DNA from: Acidobacteriota bacterium | GTDB taxonomy: Bacteria > Acidobacteriota > Terriglobia > Terriglobales > Acidobacteriaceae | Direction: 5' to 3' | Assembly: GCA_028873155.1 (NCBI GenBank) | Contig: JAGWML010000056.1 | Span: 1 to 13,578 of the forward strand | Length of the DNA: 13,578 nt | Shown: positions 7,377-13,578 of the stretch, one piece after another | How the letters are laid out: each line of letters opens with the position of its first letter | How positions within the stretch are numbered: position 1 is the stretch's first letter | Program-made: the position numbers and the translations under genes | Notes under the pieces: generated by a model | What the model saw: only the letters and a program-made list of their open reading frames with translations | Database searches by the model: none | Told to the model about the DNA's origin: nothing

Positions 7377-10280
7377 CTAGAACGTAGTGGAAACGGTCAG
7401 GCGGAAGGTCTTGCGCGGTTCGCGGAAGAGGTTCTGCGCGCCGTAAGCCTGAATTGCCTGGGCGTAGGTGTAGTCGCCTGCGCCTCCGGGCGGGAACAGG
7501 TCGCGGGTGATAAGTTCTGCCGAGCAGCTCTGCACTTTGGCGCCGAGCTTGAGGTCGTTGCAATAGGGGTGCTCGTACAGGCGCAGTGGGTTATAGGCGA
7601 AGTAGATGCGGAAGGGCGCGTTGACCACCGGCATGATGACGCCCAGCTCGCCGCCGACGGACATGCGCGGCACGAAGTTTGTACCGGCCACGGGCCGGAT
7701 GTTCTGCTGGAACCCGACCTGGGAGCCGGGGATGCCGCCCTGGCAGGAGCCGTTGTTGTAGACCGGGCAGCCATAGAGCGGCGCAATCAAAGAAGCGAAG
7801 CCCTCGGGGCTCTGCTGGAGCTGATTGCGGTTGACGGCGGAATCAATTCCGAAGTCGTCAAAGAACGAGAAGGTGACCGAACCGGCAATGGGAATGCGGT
7901 ATTCGGCATTGGCGGTAAAGCTGGCGTCGCCGCCGATGGAGGTGATGCCGTAGACGGGGATGGGCACCTGGATGCACTGGTTGAGCTGCGGATTGGTCGG
8001 GTCGCGCGGAACGCAGGAGCCATCGGGGTTGGTGAGCTGCACGGTCGCGCGGGTGGGCACATAGCCGTAGGGCGTGGCGCCGCGGATATCGAAACCGCGC
8101 AGGTCTCCGTCGCCGCCGGTAAAGAAGCGGTTCTGGGGCGGAGCCACGTCGCCGCCCCAGCCGGTGACCCAGCCGAGCTGCGCGCGAATTCCGAGCACGT
8201 TATGCCCCATCTGCGAAGGCTTGAAGTAGTGCATGGAGCGGAAGCTCTTGTACGCGATGAAGGGAGCGACATAGCGCAGGTTGCCCCAGGCGCCGCCGGC
8301 CTGCACGAGCGCCGTCCACTCTTTGCCACTGCGCGGGCGAATTGGATCGTTGATGGTGTTGTAGATATAGCTGAGCGAGACCGAGCTGTTGACGATACCG
8401 GCGAGGGGGTTGGAACCCTGGATGCCGGAGCGGAAGCTGATGGTCTGGAAAAAGGTCTGCGATGCGGTGCTGAAGGCAGAGATGGTGGAGCGGTCGAGGC
8501 TGTAGGTGAAGCCCACGCGCTGGAAGGCGTGCCGCTTGAGCGGATAGCTGATGGAGAAGTTCAATCCCGTGGAGGCCTGGTTGTAGTTCTGCGTGAGCGA
8601 CTGCTGGGCCTGGGTTAGATTGAGCGCCTGACCGGTGGTGGCCTGGTAGGCGTGCGAGGGGTTGAAGTCCTGCTTGTTATTGAAGATCTGGAAGCCGAAG
8701 TTGATGGGCCGGTTGTGGATGTACGGCTGCGAGAAGCCAAAGAGGAACTGGCGCTGCGCGTTGCCGAGGTTGCCCTGCACGCTGAGCGTTTCACCCAGAC
8801 CGAGGAAGTTGTTGGTCTGGTAGTTCACGCCGAGGAAGGCTCCCTGGAGGCCGCTGACGCCGCCATTGAGGCCAATGGAGTTCTTGCCCTTCTCCTTGAC
8901 CTTGAGGAGCAGATCGACGGTGCCTGCTTCGGGATTCTGGTGCGCTTCGGTGTCCTGGTCGACCTTGAGCGGCTCGAAGTACTCAAGCTGGTTGAGGCGC
9001 ATGAGGCTGTACTCCCATAGCTGGGAGTTGTAGACCTGGCCCTCTTCGAGCATCAACTCGCGGCGGATGACGCGGTCGCGGGTGATGGTGTTGCCCTGAA
9101 TCTCGATGCGGCCGACATAGAAGGGCTTGCCTTCGTCGATGTCGATCTGCAGTGAGACGGTCTTCTTCTGGTCGTCAAAGATGGGCTTGGGCACGGCGCC
9201 GAAGTTGATGTAGCCGAGCTGGCCGTAGGCCTTCTTGAGGTTCTCGAGGCCCTTACCGATCATCTGCGCGTCGAACCAGTCGCCATCCCTGATATTGAAG
9301 GTGCCGCGGAGGGCCCTGACGTTGGTGACGGCCTTGTTGCCGGTGAAGCTGATGGTGCCGAGGCGATAGCGGGCGCCTTCTTCGATGGGCAGAAGAATAT
9401 CAATGCGCTTGCCGCGGCGGGGCCGGAAGGTGAACCAGTTCAGGCCGCCTTCATCGCGAATCTGGGTCTGCGGGGTTTCGACGGCGGCGTTGTAGTAGCC
9501 CTTGTCGCGATACGCGAAGCGAACGCGCTCGGAGTCTTCGTCGAGCTTGGAGGAGTCAAAGGTCTTGGCGAAGAGGTCCTCGAAGATGATCGAATACGGG
9601 ATGCCAATCGGCTTGAGGTTCTTCATGGCCCGGCGCAGCTCCGTGCTGCCGATGTGCTGATTGCCGGTGAAGCGGATGTTGCCCACTTTGACGGTGGGGC
9701 CTTCCTTGATATTGAAGTTGACCTGCACGGAAGCAGGGGGAATGGTCTTGACCTCAGTCTTCACGGTGGCGAACTGATGGCCGTGCTCGGCGAGCATGTC
9801 CTTGATGACCGTCTCGGCGCGCTTGATTTTGGTGGGGTCGTACTGTCCCTCGACGGAGAGGCCGACCTTCTCTTTCTTGAAGCGGTCAAGAATGTCGGAC
9901 TGGCTGACGGAGTTGTTGCCCTTGTAGTTAATCTCGCGGATGGTGGGGCGCTCGCGGACGAAGACGTCGAGGATGACGCCTTTCTCCGTGTCTTCGCGCT
10001 CGATGCGGAGATCTTCGAAGTAGCCGGTATTCCAGAGCGAGTTGAAGTCGCGCTCGATGGAGATGGAGTCGTAGGTATCGCCGGCGTGGGTGAACATGCG
10101 GGCGAGGATGGTTTCCTTCGGGATGCGGCGGTTGCCGATGACGCGAATCTGGTCGATGGTGTCCGAAGTCTGCGCGACGGCGGCGCCTCCGGCGAGGACC
10201 ACGAGCAACAGGACAGAGAGCCGCGCCCAAAGGCGGAGATTCCGCAGCCTGCGGAGGATTGATGCGTGCCTGATCTTCAC
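7377..10280 (-). CDS. bamA: Outer membrane protein assembly factor BamA (Omp85)
   Basis: From the GTG at 10280 the product is 967 aa, longer than the E. coli protein (about 810). A signal peptide ends 'GGAAVA' before QTSD. Five POTRA domains follow at about 41-112, 113-194, 195-304, 305-385 and 386-465, each with the beta-strand/'GN' pattern (e.g. 'IRVIGNRRIPKETI', 'INYKGNNSVS', 'ISFTGNKAVT'). The rest is a beta-barrel with the loop-6 motif 'GGDGDLRGFDIRG' (LRGF at 727-730) and a C-terminal phenylalanine, the usual barrel signal. BamA inserts beta-barrel proteins into the outer membrane. A GTG at 10352 would add 24 residues before the signal, and its AGGG is too close; the 10280 start has AGGGTGA seven bases upstream and a more normal signal. 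All six cysteines lie in three close pairs late in the barrel. It heads the unit with skp. Confidence 0.96.
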   Translation of the reverse strand: MKIRHASILRRLRNLRLWARLSVLLLVVLAGGAAVAQTSDTIDQIRVIGNRRIPKETILARMFTHAGDTYDSISIERDFNSLWNTGYFEDLRIEREDTEKGVILDVFVRERPTIREINYKGNNSVSQSDILDRFKKEKVGLSVEGQYDPTKIKRAETVIKDMLAEHGHQFATVKTEVKTIPPASVQVNFNIKEGPTVKVGNIRFTGNQHIGSTELRRAMKNLKPIGIPYSIIFEDLFAKTFDSSKLDEDSERVRFAYRDKGYYNAAVETPQTQIRDEGGLNWFTFRPRRGKRIDILLPIEEGARYRLGTISFTGNKAVTNVRALRGTFNIRDGDWFDAQMIGKGLENLKKAYGQLGYINFGAVPKPIFDDQKKTVSLQIDIDEGKPFYVGRIEIQGNTITRDRVIRRELMLEEGQVYNSQLWEYSLMRLNQLEYFEPLKVDQDTEAHQNPEAGTVDLLLKVKEKGKNSIGLNGGVSGLQGAFLGVNYQTNNFLGLGETLSVQGNLGNAQRQFLFGFSQPYIHNRPINFGFQIFNNKQDFNPSHAYQATTGQALNLTQAQQSLTQNYNQASTGLNFSISYPLKRHAFQRVGFTYSLDRSTISAFSTASQTFFQTISFRSGIQGSNPLAGIVNSSVSLSYIYNTINDPIRPRSGKEWTALVQAGGAWGNLRYVAPFIAYKSFRSMHYFKPSQMGHNVLGIRAQLGWVTGWGGDVAPPQNRFFTGGDGDLRGFDIRGATPYGYVPTRATVQLTNPDGSCVPRDPTNPQLNQCIQVPIPVYGITSIGGDASFTANAEYRIPIAGSVTFSFFDDFGIDSAVNRNQLQQSPEGFASLIAPLYGCPVYNNGSCQGGIPGSQVGFQQNIRPVAGTNFVPRMSVGGELGVIMPVVNAPFRIYFAYNPLRLYEHPYCNDLKLGAKVQSCSAELITRDLFPPGGAGDYTYAQAIQAYGAQNLFREPRKTFRLTVSTTF

Positions 10281-10685
10281 CGGGCTGTCACCCTGCGGCG
10301 AGCACAAGAGCTGGTGCGGTCCAAAGTTAAGCTTCACGGGAAGAATATGCACACCCTCATTGCTAAAAAATCTGATACAGCTTGGCGGAAAGATTGATTA
10401 TATTGGACCGCGGTCACGGCTCCCAAGCCGACGCTGGATGCGCCGACGAGGTAATCAGATCTTTTCCTACATACCCTGCCGAGCATGAAGCCTTCGGACC
10501 CTGGGTCGGCACCGCACACACAGCCGCCGAGAAGCAGAATCTTCCCGCCGGCCTGAGGATCGCGGTAGCCCTTAACAGTCTACCGGATGAGACTGGCCCG
10601 GCGGGGGCCTGCAACAACGCATAATGGGTGTGCATCTCTTTTAGACGCAGGCTGGAGCGACAGGACAGCCTGAGACAATCGTGAA
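10281..10685. other. Non-coding divergent region upstream of bamA and the GPx gene
   Basis: Short frames exist here on both strands (up to about 80 codons) but none has a ribosome site or a recognisable product. The part at 10353-10410 is clearly AT-rich and carries the bamA promoter. A 7-bp inverted repeat (10648-10654 with 10666-10672) lies 14 bases before the GPx start; it has no U-tract and no obvious partner. No confident promoter for the plus-strand GPx gene was found. Confidence 0.4.
10397..10426 (-). promoter_or_regulatory. Sigma70-type promoter of bamA
   Basis: On the minus strand TTGGGA (10421-10426, four of six) is followed after 18 bases by a perfect TATAAT (10397-10402). Transcription would begin near 10390, about 110 bases before the preferred GTG at 10280, or about 38 before the alternative GTG at 10352. 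No sigmaE-type motif was recognised. Confidence 0.65.
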
Positions 10686-11207
10686 ATGAAGCGTGACATG
10701 AGCGACGGGAAGCCCATCGAGGACGTGTACGGGTTTTCTGCGTCGCTGCTGGATGGACGGCTGATGGGGTTGGAGGCGTTGCGCGGCCAGGTGCTGCTGA
10801 TTGTGAACACAGCGAGCCGATGCGGATTCACACCGCAGTACGCGGGGCTGGAGGAGCTGTACCGGCGATACAAGGAGCGCGGGTTTGCTGTGCTGGGGTT
10901 TCCCTGCAACCAGTTCGGCGCACAGGAACCGGGAACGGAGAGCGAGATCGGGTCGTTCTGCGCGGGGAATTTCGGCGTGAGCTTTCCGGTGTTCGCAAAG
11001 ATTGAGGTGAATGGGCCGGGAACGCATCCGCTGTATGCGTACCTGAAGAAGATGCGGCCGGGGCTGTTCGGTTCGCGGCGCATCAAGTGGAATTTCACGA
11101 AGTTTCTGGTGGACCGGCAGGGAGAGGTAGTGCGGCGCTATGGACCCTCGACGAAGCCGCAGGCGCTGGTTCAGGAGATTGAGCGGTTGCTGAACGACGC
11201 GCCGTGA
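10686..11207 (+). CDS. Glutathione peroxidase-family thiol peroxidase
   Basis: The 173-aa product has the GPx signatures in order: 'LIVNTASRCGFTPQY' with peroxidatic C46 (cysteine rather than selenocysteine), 'GFPCNQFGAQEPG' with Q80, and 'KWNFTKFLVD' with W135 and N136, completing the catalytic set. C92 in 'EIGSFC' sits where thioredoxin-dependent GPx enzymes carry the resolving cysteine, so the enzyme probably uses thioredoxin rather than glutathione to reduce peroxides. No signal peptide is seen, so it is likely cytoplasmic. The start is uncertain: ATG at 10686 has no clear ribosome site and neither has the ATG at 10698; the conserved region begins at about residue 11 in both cases. A DoxX gene follows after 129 bases on the same strand, probably as a separate unit. 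Confidence 0.93.
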   Translation: MKRDMSDGKPIEDVYGFSASLLDGRLMGLEALRGQVLLIVNTASRCGFTPQYAGLEELYRRYKERGFAVLGFPCNQFGAQEPGTESEIGSFCAGNFGVSFPVFAKIEVNGPGTHPLYAYLKKMRPGLFGSRRIKWNFTKFLVDRQGEVVRRYGPSTKPQALVQEIERLLNDAP

Positions 11208-11336
11208 GATGGCCGAGCCGGCACGGCCGTGGGCGCGTTTCCGGAATGCGGTATTCTTTGACTGATTCAAGGATGCACATTTCATCTTGTATGAGCGGCA
11301 GAGCCTGCGACTGGCTCCCGCGCCCCATGGAGGGAC

Positions 11337-11780
11337 ATGCGCCGAAGCCTTCCCATGCTGCTGATTCGCATGATGGTGGGGGTGGTGTTTCTGACGGAGG
11401 GCATCCTCAAGTTTCTGCGGCCCGCGGAGCTGGGCTGGGGACGATTTGCGCACCTCGGCTTTCCGCTGCCGCATCTGCTGGCGCCGTTGGTGGGAGTTGT
11501 TGAGGTGCTGGGTGGCGCAGCGGTGATGCTGGGCGTGTTCGCGGGCGATGGGGCCCTGGCGCTGCTTGTTGTGATTGCGACGGCGATCGTGACCACCAAG
11601 ATTCCAATCCTCCTGGGACACCCGCTGGGCCGGTTCGCACCGCCGCTTTTTGCGCGCTATGGCGTATGGAGCTTTTTGCATGAGGCGCGCACGGACCTGT
11701 GCATGCTGCTGGGAACACTGGCCGTCCTGCTGGACAGCGGGCTGAGGCTGGGCAAGAAGACAAAATGGTTTGAGCGGTGA
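11337..11780 (+). CDS. DoxX-family integral membrane protein
   Basis: The product is 147 aa with four hydrophobic segments at about 5-27, 47-68, 71-92 and 119-138, the DoxX arrangement. The conserved acidic/glycine positions are present: 'FLTEGILKFLRP' with E21 in helix 1 and 'GVVEVLGGAAVMLG' with E56 and GG 59-60 in helix 2. DoxX proteins take part in quinone-linked or thiol redox reactions in the membrane in some organisms; the substrate here is unknown. The ribosome site GGAGGG (11329-11334) lies only two or three bases from the ATG at 11337, closer than normal, so the ATG at 11355 (codon 7) remains possible. A TTGACT at 11258-11263 could be a -35 element, but the -10 is poor. It converges with the dioxygenase gene, whose end is 42 bases away. 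Confidence 0.85.
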   Translation: MRRSLPMLLIRMMVGVVFLTEGILKFLRPAELGWGRFAHLGFPLPHLLAPLVGVVEVLGGAAVMLGVFAGDGALALLVVIATAIVTTKIPILLGHPLGRFAPPLFARYGVWSFLHEARTDLCMLLGTLAVLLDSGLRLGKKTKWFER

Positions 11781-11785
11781 GCATT

Positions 11786-11806
11786 GCGCCGGATGTTCAC
11801 CGGCGC
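11786..11806. terminator. Hairpin between convergent genes, possible terminator
   Basis: A 7-bp GC-rich inverted repeat (GCGCCGG, 11786-11792, with 11800-11806) with a 7-base loop sits in the 42-base gap between the convergent doxX-family and dioxygenase genes. The position suits a two-way terminator, but neither side has a clear U-tract. Confidence 0.4.
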
Positions 11807-11822
11807 TGCATTCGGTTCCCGT

Positions 11823-12638
11823 TTATCCGTCGAAGCGATAGGCGCTGAGCGCGGCGGCCATGGGCTCGTCGTGGAAGATGCGTGCGCCGGGCGCGTCACC
11901 GCCTGCTCCGGCGACGACCATGAGCGGGATGAGGTGCTCTTCGCGCGGGTGAGCGTAGGTAGCAAAGGGCGCCTCGCGCCAGCGCGTGAGGGCTGCGTTG
12001 CGTTCGGATGCGGGTGAGGTGACTGCGGCGGTGAGCCAGTCGTCAAAAGCGCGGGCGCGCGCCGGCGTCTCAGGCCGGAGGTAGCCGCGGAGATTGTGGA
12101 AGCTCATGCCGCTGCCGATGATGAGCACGCCCTCATCGCGCAGGGGCGCAAGGGCGCGGCCGGCAGCGAGATGCTGTGCGGGATCGAGCGAGGCTGCGAG
12201 CGAAAGCGTGACGACTGGAATCTGCGCCTGCGGGAAGGCGACCTTGAGGGGCACAAAGACGCCGTGGTCGTAGCCGCGCGTGGAGCTGGTGGCCGCGGGC
12301 AGACCGGCGACTTTCAGAAGTTCGACGACGCGCGTAGCGAGGGCGGGGTCGCCGGGTGCGGGCCAGGTGAGCCGGTAGGTGTGCTCGGGGAAGCCGGAGT
12401 AGTCGTAGATGAGTTGGGGAGCGGAAGCGGCGCTGGCGGTGAAGGCAGGCTCTTCCCAGTGGCCGCTGACGACGAGGAGCGCTTCGGGCGGCGCGGGAAG
12501 AGAGGCGGCCAACCCCTCAAGAAAGCGCTGGGTGGCGTGCCATGTGTCGGCAGGGCCCCAGGTCCAGTCCATGAAGAAGCAGGGGCCTCCGCCGTGGGGA
12601 AGGAAGAGTGCGGGCTGGCGAAGCGCGGATGCGGACAT
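11823..12638 (-). CDS. LigB-superfamily extradiol ring-cleavage dioxygenase (YgiD/DODA type)
   Basis: The 271-aa product matches the length of the class III extradiol dioxygenases related to plant 4,5-DOPA dioxygenase and E. coli YgiD. Conserved features appear in order: 'LFLPHGGGPC' with metal ligand H15, 'LVVSGHWEEP' with H60, 'YDYSGFP' (78-84), 'GYDHGVFVPL' with H125, 'IIGSGMSFHNLRG' with H181, and 'AHPREEHLIPL' with H230/H235. Such enzymes use Fe(II) or Zn(II) to open catechol-type rings; the natural substrate of bacterial members is mostly unknown. The ATG at 12638 has an excellent ribosome site, GAGGAGG (12644-12650), five bases upstream, and is preferred over the longer frame starting at 12701, which adds unconserved residues. 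The leader holds a 6-bp hairpin (12663-12679) and a palindrome GTTCGAAC (12692-12699). No pathway neighbours are seen. Confidence 0.88.
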   Translation of the reverse strand: MSASALRQPALFLPHGGGPCFFMDWTWGPADTWHATQRFLEGLAASLPAPPEALLVVSGHWEEPAFTASAASAPQLIYDYSGFPEHTYRLTWPAPGDPALATRVVELLKVAGLPAATSSTRGYDHGVFVPLKVAFPQAQIPVVTLSLAASLDPAQHLAAGRALAPLRDEGVLIIGSGMSFHNLRGYLRPETPARARAFDDWLTAAVTSPASERNAALTRWREAPFATYAHPREEHLIPLMVVAGAGGDAPGARIFHDEPMAAALSAYRFDG

Positions 12639-12762
12639 GAAAGCCTCCTCAGTGTATTCCCGCCCGTCTTTGTGACGGGAGAGAATTATTCGTTCGAACA
12701 ACTATCTATCGGATGTGCAGGTTTTGAAAAGGATTCATCTGCCGAGGAAGGTCGAGATTTGG
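12639..12762 (-). promoter_or_regulatory. Leader region of the dioxygenase gene with palindrome
   Basis: This gap holds an AT-rich patch (about 12682-12735), a perfect 8-bp palindrome GTTCGAAC (12692-12699) and a 6-bp stem CCCGTC/GACGGG (12663-12668 with 12674-12679). No convincing -35/-10 pair was found on the minus strand. The palindrome could be an operator for a dimeric regulator, but nothing identifies one. Confidence 0.25.
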
Positions 12763-12981
12763 CTAGCTGTCTTTGCGGTAGAGCAGGTTGCGCATGGCGG
12801 CACGTCGGGCGGCGTTGATTTCCTTTGCCGCGCCGGGATCGACTGTCGCGGCATCGTGCGCGCCGCCCGCGTCTTCTTCCGGCTGGCTGCATGCCGGGCA
12901 GCGATTGGCGAACCCGGGCTTGCCGGGCCGAAGCTCGAACTCCTCGTGGCAGACGACACAGACACGGATGGGAAACGGCAT
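12763..12981 (-). CDS. Small four-cysteine zinc-ribbon protein, function unknown
   Basis: 72 aa. I do not recognise a named family. Residues 6-31 form a zinc-ribbon: 'CVVC' (C8, C11), 16 residues, then 'CPAC' (C28, C31), as in many small metal-binding or nucleic-acid-associated proteins. The middle ('SQPEEDAGGAHD') is acidic and flexible; the last 25 residues look helical and basic ('KEINAARRAAMRNLLYRKD'). The longer frame to 13104 is possible, but the extra residues are Arg/Pro/Ser-rich, cross the divergent gap and resemble non-coding sequence. The ATG at 12981 lacks a good ribosome site (only a TAAG nearby), which lowers certainty. The two CxxC pairs, in sequence that is otherwise plausible protein, make a real gene more likely than not. 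It lies 124 bases upstream of the dioxygenase gene on the same strand and could be co-transcribed. Confidence 0.65.
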   Translation of the reverse strand: MPFPIRVCVVCHEEFELRPGKPGFANRCPACSQPEEDAGGAHDAATVDPGAAKEINAARRAAMRNLLYRKDS

Positions 12982-13108
12982 ACACTTATCGTAAATCTCG
13001 GCTGGCTGCGGGTCGAGAGATGAGCGTGGGCAAGGCGCTTCCCGGCGCCGACTCGGATGCGCCCGCTGAATTGGAATGGAGCAACACTTCCCCCGGAGAG
13101 ACACGGTG

Positions 13109-13531
13109 ATGCGAGACCCCTTCGCACTTCAGCGCTTTGTCGAGGCACAGTCTGAGGTCTACAGCGATGTGCTGGCAGAGCTGCGCGCGGGGCGCAAGGA
13201 GAGCCACTGGATGTGGTTCATCTTTCCGCAGATGAAGGGGTTGGGCCGCAGCTCGATGGCCCTGTACTACGGGATTGGATCGCTGGAAGAGGCGACGTCG
13301 TATCTGCGGCATCCGGTGCTGGGCGCGCGGCTGATGGAGTGCACGGAGATTGTGAACTGCATCGAAGGGCGGACCGCACGGGAGATCTTCGGCAGCCCGG
13401 ACGACATGAAGTTTCGCTCGTCGATGACTCTGTTTGCGCGCGCGGCCGAGGACGGCGAGATCTTCTGCGATGCGCTGAAGAAGTACTTTCGAGGCGTGCC
13501 CGATCCGTTGACCGAGGAGCTTCTGGACTGA
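13109..13531 (+). CDS. DUF1810 family protein
   Basis: The 140-aa product matches the usual length of DUF1810 proteins and carries the signature blocks: 'FALQRFVEAQSEVYSDVLAE' at the N-terminus, 'GRKESHWMWFIFPQMKGLG' (28-46), 'HPVLGARLMECTEIV', 'IFGSPDDMKFRSSMTLF' and 'CDALKKYFRGVPDPLT'. These proteins are small, soluble and mostly helical; some database entries call them 'calpastatin', which has no biochemical support. The ATG at 13109 has GGAGAG (13095-13100) eight bases upstream and begins just before the conserved region, so it is preferred over the frame's earlier ATG at 13076. It is divergent from the zinc-ribbon gene across 127 bases. The stop is eight bases from the end of a possible gene on the opposite strand. 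Confidence 0.9.
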   Translation: MRDPFALQRFVEAQSEVYSDVLAELRAGRKESHWMWFIFPQMKGLGRSSMALYYGIGSLEEATSYLRHPVLGARLMECTEIVNCIEGRTAREIFGSPDDMKFRSSMTLFARAAEDGEIFCDALKKYFRGVPDPLTEELLD

Positions 13532-13539
13532 GGCGAGCG

Positions 13540-13578
13540 CTACTCGATTGCGTACACAGCGTAGACGCTGGCTTCGCG
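13540..13578 (-). CDS. C-terminal end of a minus-strand gene (partial, uncertain)
   Basis: Reading the minus strand in from the window edge gives 12 codons, REASVYAVYAIE, and then TAG. The residues look like a plausible protein end, and the position fits a gene converging on DUF1810 with an eight-base gap. The segment is too short to prove coding or name a family. Confidence 0.35.
   Translation of the reverse strand, partial: REASVYAVYAIE

Noticed and set aside
6592..7380. Plus-strand Gly-rich frame of 262 codons
   Set aside because: It is the antisense of the first skp gene, whose signal peptide, fold pattern, terminator and bamA linkage are all in order.
7315..7563. Longer start for the first skp gene
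   Set aside because: The added residues overlap the end of bamA, are Arg/Pro-rich and lack a signal; the ATG at 7314 has a ribosome site and signal peptide.
10334..10635. Short frames of 61, 73 and 80 codons upstream of bamA
   Set aside because: No ribosome sites, no recognisable motifs, non-ATG start in at least one case, and they overlap the bamA promoter and each other.
10648..10672. 7-bp hairpin before the GPx gene as a terminator or riboswitch
   Set aside because: The stem is short, there is no U-tract on either strand and no upstream gene to terminate.

Overview
This window looks like a GC-rich chromosomal segment from a diderm (outer-membrane) bacterium. The gene content (BamA with two Skp-like chaperones, an MltD-type LysM lytic transglycosylase lipoprotein, LepA, DoxX, DUF1810) and the protein style suggest an Acidobacteriota member, probably class Terriglobia. 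That placement is an inference from remembered family resemblance, not from a search. No mobile element, CRISPR array, tRNA or rRNA was seen. The stretch is mostly housekeeping and stress genes.

Layout. 1-713 (+): the 3' end of a BCP-type peroxiredoxin, then a DinB-superfamily protein, closed by a near-perfect bidirectional terminator (731-761). 792-3421 (-): a lysine/alanine-rich histone H1-like protein, and upstream of it on the same strand an MltD-like murein transglycosylase lipoprotein. 3564-5375 (+): lepA (EF4), divergent from the transglycosylase gene. 5376-5715: a 340-base convergent gap holding four DnaA-box-like 9-mers, a 10-bp palindrome and a terminator. 5716-10280 (-): an outer-membrane biogenesis block, read as bamA, then a first skp/ompH gene, a terminator, a new sigma70-type promoter, a second skp/ompH gene and a second terminator. 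10281-10685: a non-coding gap with the bamA promoter. 10686-11780 (+): a glutathione-peroxidase-family thiol peroxidase and a DoxX membrane protein. 11823-12981 (-): a LigB/YgiD-type extradiol dioxygenase and a tiny four-cysteine zinc-ribbon protein. 13109-13531 (+): DUF1810, followed by the last 12 codons of a gene on the minus strand.

How the genes fit together. The bamA-skp-skp cluster makes the outer-membrane beta-barrel insertase and two periplasmic holdase chaperones that deliver barrels to it; the transglycosylase acts on the peptidoglycan of the same envelope. The peroxiredoxin, GPx-type peroxidase and DoxX genes suggest routine redox and peroxide defence but are not one operon.

The items most worth a second look are the DnaA-box-like cluster between two convergent transcription units, the three terminators that share an 8-base GCATCGCG apex, the acidic-head/basic-tail H1-like protein, the tandem skp paralogs with separate transcription signals, and the three cysteine pairs confined to the BamA barrel. 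I see no convincing evidence of a wholly new multi-gene system.
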